From Actinomycetes bacterium (GTDB taxonomy: Bacteria > Actinomycetota > Actinomycetes > Mycobacteriales > Mycobacteriaceae): a DNA stretch of 28,195 nt. Below are positions 8,687-16,648 of the stretch, one piece after another (position 1 is the first letter of the stretch; each line of letters starts with the position of its first letter). The notes below the pieces were generated by a model. That model was not told the DNA's origin. It saw only the letters and a program-made list of their open reading frames with translations, and searched no databases. The stretch covers positions 1-28,195 of the forward strand of contig JAEYMI010000012.1 of NCBI GenBank assembly GCA_023461275.1, written 5' to 3'. The position numbers were made by a program, and so were the translations under genes.

Positions 8687-10378
8687 ATGAACCCTTCGAC
8701 GCTGCAGGCCCGGGTGATCGTCGACGAGATGATCCGTGGCGGGGTGACCGAGGCGGTGCTGTGTCCCGGCTCGCGGAACGCACCGCTCGCGTTTGCCCTG
8801 TATGCGGCCGATTCAGCGGGCCGGTTGCGGCTGCACGTGCGGATCGACGAGCGGTCGGCGGGCTTCCTGGCGGTCGGGCTGGCGGTGTCGAGCGGGCGGC
8901 CGGTGCCGATCGTGATGACCAGCGGCACCGCGGTGGCCAATATGAGTCCGGCGGTGTTCGAAGCCAACTACGCGCGGGTGCCGCTGGTGGTGGTCAGCGC
9001 CAACCGACCGTACGAACTGCTCGGATCCGGCGCCAACCAGACCGTCGAACAGTTCGGCATCTTCGGCACGCAGGTGCGTGCCACCATCAGCCTCGGCCTG
9101 GCCGAGCAGGACCTCGATACCAACAGTCAATGGCGCTCGGCCGTCGGGCGTGTGCTGGCCGCCGCGCGCGGCGCCCGCACCGGAAACGCCGGACCCGTCC
9201 AGTTCGACATCCCGCTCCGCGAACCGCTGGTCCCCGACGTCGTCGACACCCAAAGTGGCACCACTGCAACCGGATTCGACGACTTCGATGCCCGGTTCGT
9301 CGGCCGTCCCGACGGCCTGCCCTGGACGCAGGCGCCGGTGGGCAAGCTCGACATCGCGGTGCCCGTTGACCTTTCGCTGGACACCGTCGTCGTATCCGGG
9401 CATGGCGCGGGCCTGCGACCGGAACTCGCCGGCATCCCAACCATCGCCGAACCGACTGCGCCACATGCGGATACACCGCTGCACCCGTGGGCATTGCGAT
9501 CACTACGTCCGCAGCAGGCGATCATCTGCGGACGCCCGACGCTGCACCGCGAGGTGTCGCGGCTGCTCGCCGACCCAGCCGTCCGCGTCTACGCGGTGAC
9601 CACCGGCCCGCGCTGGCCCGACGTCTCCGGCAACGTCTACGCCACCGGAACCCGCGTCGAACCCACCGGGCAACCGCGTGAGGAATGGCTCAAGGAGTGC
9701 GCCGCGGCGCAGCAGCGCGTGCTGGGTGCGGTGGAGGTCGAACTCGACGCGGACGACACATCTGAAGTGACCGGATTGCACGTGGCGCGGGCGGTGTCGT
9801 CGGCGATGCGGCCCGGCGACCAGCTCGTGGTGGGGGCCAGCAACCCGGTGCGCGACGTGGCGCTCGCCGGTCGGGTGGCCGACGGGGTGCGGGTGCTGTC
9901 CAATCGTGGCGTCGCCGGCATCGACGGCACCAATTCGACGGCGATCGGCGCGGCGCTGGCCACCGATCGCGACAATCCGGGCTCGCGGACCGTCGCCCTG
10001 ATGGGTGATCTGACGTTCATCCACGACGTGACCGGCCTGGTCATCGGGCCGTCGGAGCCGCGTCCGCGATCGCTGCGGATCGTCGTCGCCAACGACGACG
10101 GCGGGGGCATCTTCGCGCTGCTCGAGCAGGGCGACCCGCGTTTCGAGACCGGTCCGTACGCCGGCGCCTACGAGCGGGTGTTCGGGACGCCGCACCACAC
10201 CGACCTGGCCTCGCTATGCGCCGGCGTGCACATGCCGCATCGTCGGGTCCGGCTCGCCGACCTGCCGTCGGTGCTCGACGAGGACGCACCCGACGGCGGG
10301 ATCGAGGTCATCGAGGTCACCACCGACCGCGCGCGGCTGCGGGGGCTGCATCAGGCGATCGCCGCGCGGCTATCCTGA
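8687..10378 (+). CDS. menD: SEPHCHC synthase (MenD)
   Basis: A 563-residue 2-succinyl-5-enolpyruvyl-6-hydroxy-3-cyclohexene-1-carboxylate synthase, the thiamine-diphosphate enzyme that joins 2-oxoglutarate to isochorismate at the first committed step of menaquinone synthesis. The N-terminus MNPSTLQARVIVDEMIRGGV and LCPGSRNAPLAFAL match mycobacterial MenD closely and fix the start. VRIDERSAGF, TSGTAVANMSPAV and NRPYELLGSGANQT are family blocks. In the C-terminal cofactor domain, LSNRGVAGIDGTNSTAIGAA and MGDLTFIHD lead into VVANDDGGGIFALLEQGDP. Length is normal. The DUF3592 gene follows after five bases, so the two are probably cotranscribed. Translation is probably leaderless, and a 21-bp repeat array covers the -35 region. 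Confidence 0.97.
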   Translation: MNPSTLQARVIVDEMIRGGVTEAVLCPGSRNAPLAFALYAADSAGRLRLHVRIDERSAGFLAVGLAVSSGRPVPIVMTSGTAVANMSPAVFEANYARVPLVVVSANRPYELLGSGANQTVEQFGIFGTQVRATISLGLAEQDLDTNSQWRSAVGRVLAAARGARTGNAGPVQFDIPLREPLVPDVVDTQSGTTATGFDDFDARFVGRPDGLPWTQAPVGKLDIAVPVDLSLDTVVVSGHGAGLRPELAGIPTIAEPTAPHADTPLHPWALRSLRPQQAIICGRPTLHREVSRLLADPAVRVYAVTTGPRWPDVSGNVYATGTRVEPTGQPREEWLKECAAAQQRVLGAVEVELDADDTSEVTGLHVARAVSSAMRPGDQLVVGASNPVRDVALAGRVADGVRVLSNRGVAGIDGTNSTAIGAALATDRDNPGSRTVALMGDLTFIHDVTGLVIGPSEPRPRSLRIVVANDDGGGIFALLEQGDPRFETGPYAGAYERVFGTPHHTDLASLCAGVHMPHRRVRLADLPSVLDEDAPDGGIEVIEVTTDRARLRGLHQAIAARLS

Positions 10379-10383
10379 CCCAC

Positions 10384-10845
10384 ATGAATCCGGTCATCCT
10401 GCGGCGCGTCCAGATCGGGCTGCTGGTGGTCGGGTCGGTGGTCTCGGTGATGGCATTTGTGCTGGTCGCGGGCTGTTTACGCAACGATCTGCAGATCGAC
10501 GCCAACAAGGCGATCGTGATGGCCGACGTCGTCAACGCCGACCGCCTGCACGCCGCGGTCAGCTTCCAGACCGCCAATGGCACCTTCCACAGCCCCCGCC
10601 TGGGACTTCTGTATCCCACCGAGCTCACCCAGGGGCAACGGATCAGTGTCGAATACGACGCCACCAACCCCGATCTCGCTCGCCCGGCCGGACGTTCTGC
10701 GGTACTCGCGATCATTCCGGCGTTGTCGGTGGCGGTGCTCGGGTGGATCGTCGTCGGCGCGGTGATGATCGGGTTGGCCGAGCTGAATCGTCGAATGCTG
10801 CGTCGCAAATCCGGCGCCGCGGCCGACACTCTCAGCCGGACCTGA
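10384..10845 (+). CDS. DUF3592 membrane protein, downstream partner of menD
   Basis: A 153-residue protein, the positional counterpart of Rv0556 in M. tuberculosis, where it also follows menD. One N-terminal helix (IGLLVVGSVVSVMAFVLVAG, about residues 11-30) and one C-terminal helix (VLAIIPALSVAVLGWIVVGA, about 107-126) flank an extracytoplasmic beta-rich middle. That middle has the DUF3592 hallmarks: a V-N-A/x strand, SFQTANG and RISVEYDATNPDLARP. The gap to menD is five bases, with no separate promoter seen. Its 3' end overlaps the convergent peptidase gene by 14 bases. The function of this family is unknown. Confidence 0.8.
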   Translation: MNPVILRRVQIGLLVVGSVVSVMAFVLVAGCLRNDLQIDANKAIVMADVVNADRLHAAVSFQTANGTFHSPRLGLLYPTELTQGQRISVEYDATNPDLARPAGRSAVLAIIPALSVAVLGWIVVGAVMIGLAELNRRMLRRKSGAAADTLSRT

Positions 10846-11479
10846 CCACGGTTCGGCGCGTGCCGACCACCTCGAGCGCCTGGTCGTCGTCGAGAAACAC
10901 CAGGTTATGGCTGTCCGCGTACCGGTTTCGGATCTCCTCGATGGCCGCGGTGCCGCACACCACCCCGTCCGCGTGCGGGACGGGTATGGCGTCGACGAGC
11001 CCGAGGCCTTCCGTCGACGTGAGGGGTTGCGTTTCGGTCGGGTCGTCGAGCAGTGCCAGGGGTGCGATGTCGGGGCCGATGACGCACGCGCCCGCGCTGG
11101 CACCCAGATAGGGCAGCCCGGCGCGCACGCGGTCGGTCAGCTCAGCGTCGAGTCCGGTACCGCGCAGCACATGTAGCAGGTGAAAGACGTTGCCGCCGGA
11201 GACGAACACCGCGTCGACGTCGTCGATCCGGCTTAGCGATTCAGCAGTGGTGAGGTCGTCGAGCGGGATATCGACCACGGCGTAGCCGAAACCCTGCAGG
11301 GTGGCGCGGTCGAGTTCGACCCACGGGTGCTCGGGGTAGATCGACGACGCCGTCGGGATGAACCCGAACCTCACAGGCGTATCCGGGCTGCTCAGACGAG
11401 GCCTCACATAGGTGTCGACGAACGCGGGCACGGCGTCGAGCCAGCGGCTCAGGAGCAGGATCGTCGGCGATTCGACCAT
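10832..11479 (-). CDS. S51-type peptidase / class I glutamine amidotransferase-like protein
   Basis: About 215 residues from ATG 11479. A GTG at 11497 would add six residues. I prefer ATG because TACCCT lies seven bases upstream, a leaderless arrangement. The fold markers are LLLSRWLDAVP at the N-terminus, DAVFVSGGNVFHLLHVLR, and the nucleophile elbow YLGASAGACVIGPDI with the serine of GASAGA. VDAIPVPHAD supplies a candidate histidine. These fit the peptidase S51 (dipeptidase E / cyanophycinase-like) clan. The substrate is unknown. It is inserted on the opposite strand between the menD pair and mgtA and is divergent from mgtA. Confidence 0.75.
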   Translation of the reverse strand: MVESPTILLLSRWLDAVPAFVDTYVRPRLSSPDTPVRFGFIPTASSIYPEHPWVELDRATLQGFGYAVVDIPLDDLTTAESLSRIDDVDAVFVSGGNVFHLLHVLRGTGLDAELTDRVRAGLPYLGASAGACVIGPDIAPLALLDDPTETQPLTSTEGLGLVDAIPVPHADGVVCGTAAIEEIRNRYADSHNLVFLDDDQALEVVGTRRTVVRSG

Positions 11480-11492
11480 GCTGTGCAGGGTA
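11480..11492 (-). promoter_or_regulatory. Predicted leaderless -10 box of the S51-type gene
   Basis: On the minus strand TACCCT is followed by GCACAGC and then ATG, a TANNNT box seven bases before the start. The same TACCCT box at the same distance stands before yajQ. Confidence 0.4.
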
Positions 11493-11588
11493 ATCACAGG
11501 GTCTGACTCGTCGTGAGTTCATCTGATCGTCGTCTGACGATTACGTGTCGACCGGATCCCCGACAACGGCGTTGCCGACACTGACACC

Positions 11589-12734
11589 ATGCGCGTAGCC
11601 ATCGTCAGCGAGAGCTTTGTGCCGCAGGTCAACGGCGTCGTCAACTCGGTTCTCCGAGTTGTCGACCACCTGGAACGCACCGGGCACGAAGCCGTGGTGA
11701 TCGCACCCGACACCCCGCTCGGCTCGCAGCGGGCGCCCCGCATGATCGGTCGACGCACGCCGGTTCATCTGGTGCCGTCGGTGCGGGTGCCAAAGGTGTC
11801 GTCGCTGCCGGTGGGCGTGCCGACGCCGATGATGTACCGCACGCTGCGCGACTACGCGCCCGACGTGGTGCACCTGGCATCGCCGTTCGTGGTGGGCGGC
11901 GCCGGGGCGTTCGCCGCCAAGCGACTTGGCCTGCCGACGGTCGCGGTCTTCCAGACCGACGTCGCGGGTTTCGCGAAGAGCTACGGATTGTCGGGGACGT
12001 CGCGGCTGGCCTGGCGCTACACCCGACGCGTGCACGAGGTCTGCGACCGCACCCTAGCGCCGTCCTCTGAGACACTGACAGCGCTTGCCGCACAAGGTAT
12101 TCCACGCCTGTACCGGTGGGGTAGGGGAGTCGACCTCGAGCAGTTCTCGCCGTCGAATCGCGACGAGGCGCTGCGGGCGCAGTGGTGCGGCGGGCGCGAG
12201 AAGCTTGTCCTCGGTTTCGTCGGACGGCTGGCGCCGGAGAAGCACGTCGAGCGGTTGGCGTCGGTGGCCGGCGATCCGGCGGTGCAGCTGGTGATCGTCG
12301 GCGGTGGTCCCGAGCGGGATCGGCTGGCGCGGGTGCTGCCCGGCGCGGTCTTCACCGGCGAGCTGCGCGGCGCCGAATTGGCCCGCGCGTACGCCTCAAT
12401 CGACGTCTTCGCGCACGCCGGCGAGCATGAGACGTTCTGCCAGGCGATCCAAGAAGCGATGGCCAGCGGAGTGCCGGTCATCGGCCCCGACGCCGGCGGG
12501 CCGAAGGATTTGGTGGCGCACTGCCGTACCGGATACCTGTTGGCGCCCAACGAGTTCAGCGACCGCCTGCCCGGCGTCGTCGACGTGCTGCGGGACGCGG
12601 CGCTGCGTGAGTCGTTCGGCCGGGCAGCGCTGGCGGCGGTCCGCACGCGCACCTGGCCCGCGGTGTGCGACCAGCTGCTCGGGCACTACCGCGACGTGAT
12701 CGAACCGTCGACGCGGGTCTCGCTGGCCGGCTAG
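11589..12734 (+). CDS. mgtA: GDP-mannose-dependent alpha-mannosyltransferase MgtA
   Basis: A 381-residue GT4-family (GT-B fold) glycosyltransferase. MRVAIVSESFVPQVNGVVNS is the typical N-terminal glycine-loop segment. VLGFVGRLAPEKHVERL opens the nucleotide-sugar domain. HETFCQAIQEAMASGVPVI carries the EX7E motif, followed by GPDAGGPKDLV. The best match by motif and position is MgtA (Rv0557, formerly PimB), which in mycobacteria and corynebacteria mannosylates glucuronosyl-diacylglycerol as an anchor for lipomannan-like glycolipids at the inner membrane. The gene sits between menD and menG just as in M. tuberculosis. The start has no strong Shine-Dalgarno site but is the only sensible one for the family. 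Confidence 0.9.
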   Translation: MRVAIVSESFVPQVNGVVNSVLRVVDHLERTGHEAVVIAPDTPLGSQRAPRMIGRRTPVHLVPSVRVPKVSSLPVGVPTPMMYRTLRDYAPDVVHLASPFVVGGAGAFAAKRLGLPTVAVFQTDVAGFAKSYGLSGTSRLAWRYTRRVHEVCDRTLAPSSETLTALAAQGIPRLYRWGRGVDLEQFSPSNRDEALRAQWCGGREKLVLGFVGRLAPEKHVERLASVAGDPAVQLVIVGGGPERDRLARVLPGAVFTGELRGAELARAYASIDVFAHAGEHETFCQAIQEAMASGVPVIGPDAGGPKDLVAHCRTGYLLAPNEFSDRLPGVVDVLRDAALRESFGRAALAAVRTRTWPAVCDQLLGHYRDVIEPSTRVSLAG

Positions 12735-12778
12735 GTCTTACCAGCCAGGTCTGCTGGCCGGGGCCGAGCGTCGGGCGG

Positions 12779-12790
12779 TAGCGTGTCGGT
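12779..12790 (+). promoter_or_regulatory. Predicted leaderless -10 box of menG
   Basis: TAGCGT, then GTCGGT, then ATG: a TANNNT box six bases before the start codon, with no Shine-Dalgarno sequence. Confidence 0.5.
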
Positions 12791-13501
12791 ATGACAGTGC
12801 TGCCGGAAAGCGGTTCGAGCCGGGCGACCCTCGACAAGAAGCCGTCCGAGGTCGCGGCCATGTTCGACGGCGTCGCCAAACGCTACGACATCACCAACAC
12901 CGTCCTCTCGTTTGGTCAAGACCGCGGCTGGCGGAAGACCACCCGCAAGGCGCTGCGGTTGACCCCGAGCGACGTGGTGCTCGACCTCGCCGCCGGCACC
13001 GCGGTCTCCACCGTCGAGCTGGCGTCGTCGGGGGCGCACTGCGTGGCCGCCGACTTCTCGCTCGGCATGCTCAAGGCCGGCGCCCAACGACCGGTGCCGA
13101 AGGTCGCGGCCGATGCGCTGTCGCTGCCGTTCGCCGACGAATCCTTCGACGCCGCAACCATTTCCTTCGGTCTGCGCAACGTCAACGACGTCCCGCTGGC
13201 GCTGTCGGAGCTGCGGCGAGTGCTCAAACCCGGTGGCCGCCTGGCAATTTGCGAATTCTCGACGCCGACGCTGCGCCCGTTCCGCACCGTCTACATGGAG
13301 TACCTGATGAAGGCGCTGCCCGCGGTGGCGACCAAGGTGTCGAGCAATCCCGACGCGTATGTCTATCTGGCAGAGTCGATTCGGGCGTGGCCCGACCAGT
13401 TCGCCCTCGGCGACCTGATCCGCGACGCGGGCTTCACCTCGGTGCGCTGGCAGAACCTCACCGGCGGGATCGCCGCCGTGCATTCCGGTGTGCGCGTGTA
13501 G
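12791..13501 (+). CDS. menG: Demethylmenaquinone methyltransferase (MenG/UbiE family)
   Basis: A 236-residue SAM-dependent enzyme that C-methylates demethylmenaquinone, the last ring modification in menaquinone synthesis. Family blocks: VAAMFDGVAKRYDITNTVLS and GWRKTTRKAL near the N-terminus; VVLDLAAGTAVSTVELA as motif I (about residues 61-77); the MenG/UbiE signature ATISFGLRNVNDVPLALSEL (about 119-138); RVLKPGGRLAICEFSTP (about 141-157); and a C-terminal YLAESIRAWPDQ and GGIAAVHSG. Length is normal. It is called menH or ubiE in older mycobacterial annotation (Rv0558). It begins 56 bases after mgtA with its own predicted promoter. Array B of the 21-bp repeat starts eight bases after its stop. 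Confidence 0.95.
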   Translation: MTVLPESGSSRATLDKKPSEVAAMFDGVAKRYDITNTVLSFGQDRGWRKTTRKALRLTPSDVVLDLAAGTAVSTVELASSGAHCVAADFSLGMLKAGAQRPVPKVAADALSLPFADESFDAATISFGLRNVNDVPLALSELRRVLKPGGRLAICEFSTPTLRPFRTVYMEYLMKALPAVATKVSSNPDAYVYLAESIRAWPDQFALGDLIRDAGFTSVRWQNLTGGIAAVHSGVRV

Positions 13502-13509
13502 ATCTCACT

Positions 13510-13677
13510 CGACGGCGCCCGCCCCTGCGTCGATGGCGCCCTCCCGGTCGTCGATGGCGCCCGCCTCGTCGTCGATGGCGCCCTCCCGGTCGTTGACGGC
13601 GCCCACCTCGTCGTCGATGGCGCCCGCCGCAGCATTGACGGCGCCCGCCGCAGCATTGACGGCGCCCACCTTATGTT
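13510..13677 (-). repeat. 21-bp tandem repeat array B (8 units), downstream of menG
   Basis: Eight units of exactly 21 bp with the G-rich consensus on the minus strand. On the plus strand they read YGAYGGCGCCC plus variable bases. They start at 13510, 13531, 13552, 13573, 13594, 13615, 13636 and 13657. Units 6 and 7 differ by one base and units 2 and 4 are identical, showing local duplication. Confidence 0.9.
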
Positions 13678-13788
13678 GATTGAGTAGCTCCGAGCGAGCG
13701 GAGCGAGCACGGAGCATATCGAGATCACCTGCGGCGCAGCGGGTCTCGATACGCTGCCTCGCTTCGCTCGGTGGCTACTCGACCAGCA
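13674..13788. repeat. Dispersed imperfect inverted repeat between arrays B and C
   Basis: The left arm (from TGTTGATTGAGTAGC, 13674 on) and the right arm (ending GGCTACTCGACCAGCA, 13788) are imperfect reverse complements over about 45 bases. They include the paired blocks GAGCGAGCGGAGCGAG / CTCGCTTCGCTC and ATATCGAGA / TCTCGATAC. A shorter relative stands at 7615-7655. It resembles small intergenic repeats widespread in Gordonia-type genomes and encodes nothing. Confidence 0.75.
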
Positions 13789-13792
13789 TTTT

Positions 13793-13896
13793 GGGCGCCG
13801 TCGACGCGTGCGAGGGCGCTGTCGCCGCGTGCGAGGGCGCCGTCGACGCCGGGAGGGCGCCGTCGATGGGATGGAGGGCGCTGTGGACGTCAGCGG
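13793..13896 (+). repeat. 21-bp tandem repeat array C (about 5 units), at the menJ 3' end
   Basis: Five units with the G-rich strand on plus, opposite to array B. Units 1 and 2 are 21 bp, unit 3 is 20 bp, unit 4 is 21 bp, and the last is degenerate and overlaps the menJ stop codon (13890-13892). B and C are therefore inverted relative to each other across the 13674-13788 element. Confidence 0.85.
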
Positions 13897-15149
13897 AACG
13901 GCGGCCGGTGATCGAGCTTCGTCGACGCCCGACCGGCGGTCCGCCAGGCGCGGGCGACGAGGTCGGCGTCGTCGGGGGTGATCAGATTGCCCATCACCCG
14001 CACCACCAGCGACATCAACCGCTGAGACCGGATGCCGGGCCGACCCAGCAGGGGCACGGTCTGCGGGAAGGTCAGCAGCCCGGCGAGGCGTCGGGCGGCG
14101 GAGAACGCCAGGCCGTAGTGGTCGTCGAGGATGTCACGCCAGCGCGACGTGTGGTCGGTGCTGCCGTCGACGAGCAGTTCCACCGCGAGCCGACCGGTTT
14201 CCAGCGCATAGTCGATGCCTTCGCCGTTAAGCGGATTGACGCATGCCGCGGCATCGCCGATGAGCATCCAGTTGGCTCCGGCGACGCCGCTGACCGCGCC
14301 GCCCATCGGCAACAAAGCCGACGTAACACGTTGCGGCGCACCGGTTGTCAACCAATCGTCGGCGACCATCGTCGCATAGTGTTCGAGGATCGGCCGCAAC
14401 GCCATATGTGCCGGTCGCTTGGCCGTCGCCAACGCCCCGACGCCCACATTGAGCAGCCCCGAATCGCCGGCATCAGACCCGAGCGGAAACACCCAACCGT
14501 AGCCGGGCAGCAGTTCACCGTCGGGTCCGCGCAGTTCCAGGTGCGAACCCATCCAGTGATCGTCGGCCCGTCCGGATTCGACGTACGCCCGCGCGGCGAC
14601 GCCATATGCGGTGTCGCGGTGCCACTCTCGGCCCAGCGTCTTGCCCAGCGCTGAGCGCACACCGTCGGCGACGATCACCTCGTCGCAGCGAATTCGAACC
14701 ACCTCGGCGCCGTGCGCGACCACCACCTCGTCGACCCGATCGCCGCTCATGGAGACGTCGACGGCCTTGGCGCCCTGTACCATTCGCGCGCCACGTGACA
14801 CTGCCAGCGCGCGGATCTCGTCGTCGAGCTCCATCCGGGTGACCGCGCTGCCATACGCCGGGAATCGTCCCGACGGCCATGGCACCAGTTGTCGGGCACC
14901 CCAGCCGTGCAGGGCGAGCCCGTCGATCCGGGGCCGTTCGGCGAGGAATCCGCCGAGACCCAGGGCGTCGAGTTCGGCGATGGCGCGCGGGGTGAGGCCG
15001 TCGCCGCACGTCTTGTCGCGCGGGAAGGTGGCGGCGTCGAGCAATACCACGTCACGTCCGGCCGACGCCGCGTGCGCGGCTGCCGCCGAACCACCCGGAC
15101 CGGCGCCCACCACCAGGACGTCGGCGCGTGATGGGAGATCTGTGGTCAC
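13890..15149 (-). CDS. menJ: Menaquinone reductase MenJ (geranylgeranyl reductase family)
   Basis: A 419-residue FAD-dependent oxidoreductase. The start is GTG 15149 (VTTDLPSRADVLVVGAG), because the Rossmann motif begins only eleven residues later; a longer frame upstream would run across the divergent prenyl-synthase gene. VLVVGAGPGGSAAAAHAA binds FAD, FPRDKTCGDGLTPRA is the geranylgeranyl-reductase block, and LIGDAAACVNPLNGEGIDYA (about residues 290-310) is the second FAD block. The M. tuberculosis counterpart Rv0561c (MenJ) saturates one isoprene unit of MK-9 to give MK-9(II-H2). The neighbouring polyprenyl synthase and menD/menG support the same role here. Its start lies 87 bases from that of the divergent grcC1. 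Confidence 0.92.
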   Translation of the reverse strand: MTTDLPSRADVLVVGAGPGGSAAAAHAASAGRDVVLLDAATFPRDKTCGDGLTPRAIAELDALGLGGFLAERPRIDGLALHGWGARQLVPWPSGRFPAYGSAVTRMELDDEIRALAVSRGARMVQGAKAVDVSMSGDRVDEVVVAHGAEVVRIRCDEVIVADGVRSALGKTLGREWHRDTAYGVAARAYVESGRADDHWMGSHLELRGPDGELLPGYGWVFPLGSDAGDSGLLNVGVGALATAKRPAHMALRPILEHYATMVADDWLTTGAPQRVTSALLPMGGAVSGVAGANWMLIGDAAACVNPLNGEGIDYALETGRLAVELLVDGSTDHTSRWRDILDDHYGLAFSAARRLAGLLTFPQTVPLLGRPGIRSQRLMSLVVRVMGNLITPDDADLVARAWRTAGRASTKLDHRPPFR

Positions 15150-15223
15150 CCCAACAGTATGTCTGCTCCCGACACGGGCACCGATGGTCCGGCCTGCCCT
15201 GCGCCCGGTTGCCCATCGACGGT

Positions 15224-15236
15224 TAGGCTCGGAGAC
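15224..15236 (+). promoter_or_regulatory. Predicted leaderless -10 box of the polyprenyl synthase gene
   Basis: TAGGCT, then CGGAGAC, then GTG: a TANNNT box seven bases before the start codon at 15237. This also helps choose that start over ATG 15159. Confidence 0.45.
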
Positions 15237-16253
15237 GTGAAATCCACCATCGCGGGTCTGGACCTTGGTTCCGACGAGTTCGGCGGCGTGATCCGGACGT
15301 CTTTGGCGCAGGTCGAAGACCTGTTGATGGCCGAACTCGGCGCAGGCGACGAGGTCATGACCGAGGCCGCGACCCATCTGGCCAAGGCCGGCGGCAAACG
15401 TTTCCGGCCGATGTTCGCGATCTTGGCGGCCCAGTTCGGCGCCGATCCCGGATCGCGGGACGTGATCACCTCGGCGACGGTGGTCGAGATGATCCACCTC
15501 GCCACGCTCTACCACGACGACGTGATGGACGAGGCGCAGCTACGACGCGGCGCGCAGAGCGCCAACGCGCGCTGGACCAACAGCGTCGCGATCCTGTCCG
15601 GCGACTACCTGTTCGCCCGCGCCTCACGCCTGGTCTCGACGCTGGGTCCCGAAGCGGTGCTGATCATCGCCGACACCTTCGCCGAACTGGTCACCGGCCA
15701 GATGCGCGAAACCATCGGAGCCAAGCCCGGCGACGACCCGATCGAGCACTACCTGAAGGTGGTGTGGGAGAAGACCGGGTCGCTGATCGCGGCGGCCGGC
15801 CGGTTCGGGGCGCGCGCCGCCGACGCCAAGCCCGAAGACGTCGAGCGTCTTGCCCGCATCGGCGACGTGATCGGCACCGCCTTCCAGGTGTCCGACGACA
15901 TCATCGACATCAGCTCGGTCACAACGGATTCGGGCAAAACGCCTGGAACCGACCTGCGTGAGGGTGTGCATACCCTGCCCGTTCTCTACGCGCTGCGTGG
16001 CGACGACGAGACGTCGGACCGGTTGCGGACGTTGCTCCTCGACGCCGACGGCAGCGCGCGGGCGCTCACCGACGACGCCGAGGTGCACGAGGCGCTCACC
16101 CTGCTGTCCGGCTCGGCCGGAATGGAGTTGGCACACGCGAAGCTGCGCGAGTTCGCGGCGCAGGCCGACGCCGAACTCGACCAACTGCCCGACGGGCCGG
16201 CGCATCACGCGCTCTCGTCGCTGGTGCGCTACACCATCGATCGGACCGGCTAG
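15237..16253 (+). CDS. grcC1: Trans-polyprenyl diphosphate synthase (GrcC1-like)
   Basis: 338 residues from GTG 15237 (VKSTIAGLDLG). An ATG at 15159 would add 26 Pro/Gly-rich residues and start only nine bases from the divergent menJ start, so I reject it. GGKRFRPMF, the first Asp-rich motif LYHDDVMDEAQLRRG (about residues 91-105) and the second VSDDIIDIS (about 218-226) define an E-type isoprenyl diphosphate synthase. KTPGTDLREGVHTLPVLYAL is a typical family block after it. By length and by pairing with menJ it corresponds to M. tuberculosis Rv0562 (GrcC1). Its probable product is the all-trans C35-C50 chain used as the menaquinone tail; exact chain length cannot be read from sequence by eye. 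Confidence 0.92.
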   Translation: MKSTIAGLDLGSDEFGGVIRTSLAQVEDLLMAELGAGDEVMTEAATHLAKAGGKRFRPMFAILAAQFGADPGSRDVITSATVVEMIHLATLYHDDVMDEAQLRRGAQSANARWTNSVAILSGDYLFARASRLVSTLGPEAVLIIADTFAELVTGQMRETIGAKPGDDPIEHYLKVVWEKTGSLIAAAGRFGARAADAKPEDVERLARIGDVIGTAFQVSDDIIDISSVTTDSGKTPGTDLREGVHTLPVLYALRGDDETSDRLRTLLLDADGSARALTDDAEVHEALTLLSGSAGMELAHAKLREFAAQADAELDQLPDGPAHHALSSLVRYTIDRTG

Positions 16254-16303
16254 CGTCGCCGACGATCGGCCGACCCCGACCGAACGCCGAACCCCGACCC
16301 AAA

Positions 16304-16363
16304 CACCGGAGTATCTACCTAATGCCGGAGACACTTCTCCGGTATTAGGTAGATACTCCGGTG
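16304..16363. repeat. Palindromic element, family CCGGAGTATCT (copy 1)
   Basis: Arms 16304-16330 and 16337-16363 are 27-base reverse complements with one G/T-compatible mismatch and a six-base loop (ACACTT). The right arm is nearly identical to the right arm of the element at 22399-22474. It starts 50 bases after the polyprenyl synthase stop and may act as a terminator, but a related copy elsewhere marks it as a dispersed repeat. Confidence 0.8.
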
Positions 16364-16385
16364 ATTTACCCGAGGGTCGGGGGAA

Positions 16386-16541
16386 TCACGGAATCGTCAC
16401 TGTCCCAGAGTAATTGAGCAGGTCGGCGACATCAGCGGATTCGTCGACGCCGGACATGTCGGTGACGTGCAGCTGAATTCGGCGAACATCGTCGTGGCTC
16501 CTTGACTGGGCTTCTGGTGGTTCGGTGCATTCCGTGTGCAT
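16386..16541 (-). CDS. Possible small protein of unknown function
   Basis: A 51-residue frame from ATG 16541 (a GTG sits directly before it) reads MHTECTEPPEAQSRSHDDVR and ends LLNYSGTVTIP before a stop at 16386. The second half has ordinary-looking codon choice and amphipathic composition, but no ribosome-binding site or family is recognised. It lies in the otherwise gene-free gap between grcC1 and htpX (16254-16730). It could be a decayed remnant or chance. Confidence 0.2.
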   Translation of the reverse strand: MHTECTEPPEAQSRSHDDVRRIQLHVTDMSGVDESADVADLLNYSGTVTIP

Positions 16542-16648
16542 CACGCTAGGAAGGCAGGTCGACGGTGTGGTGCGTGTGCGACGACGGGACTGCGCCGCGT
16601 TCGACGACGAGCCCGTCGGTACTCAGGCCTCGACGGCAGCAGATCGTC

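Noticed and set aside
8406..8689. A reading frame through array A encoding GAVD-type heptapeptides and overlapping the menD start (ATGA)
   Set aside because: No start codon lies in frame before the repeats, and array D has TAG codons in the same relative frame, so coding is not supported.
15149..15515. N-terminal extension of MenJ across the divergent prenyl synthase
   Set aside because: The FAD motif would be buried more than 130 residues in and the frame is antisense to another gene; GTG 15149 fits the family.
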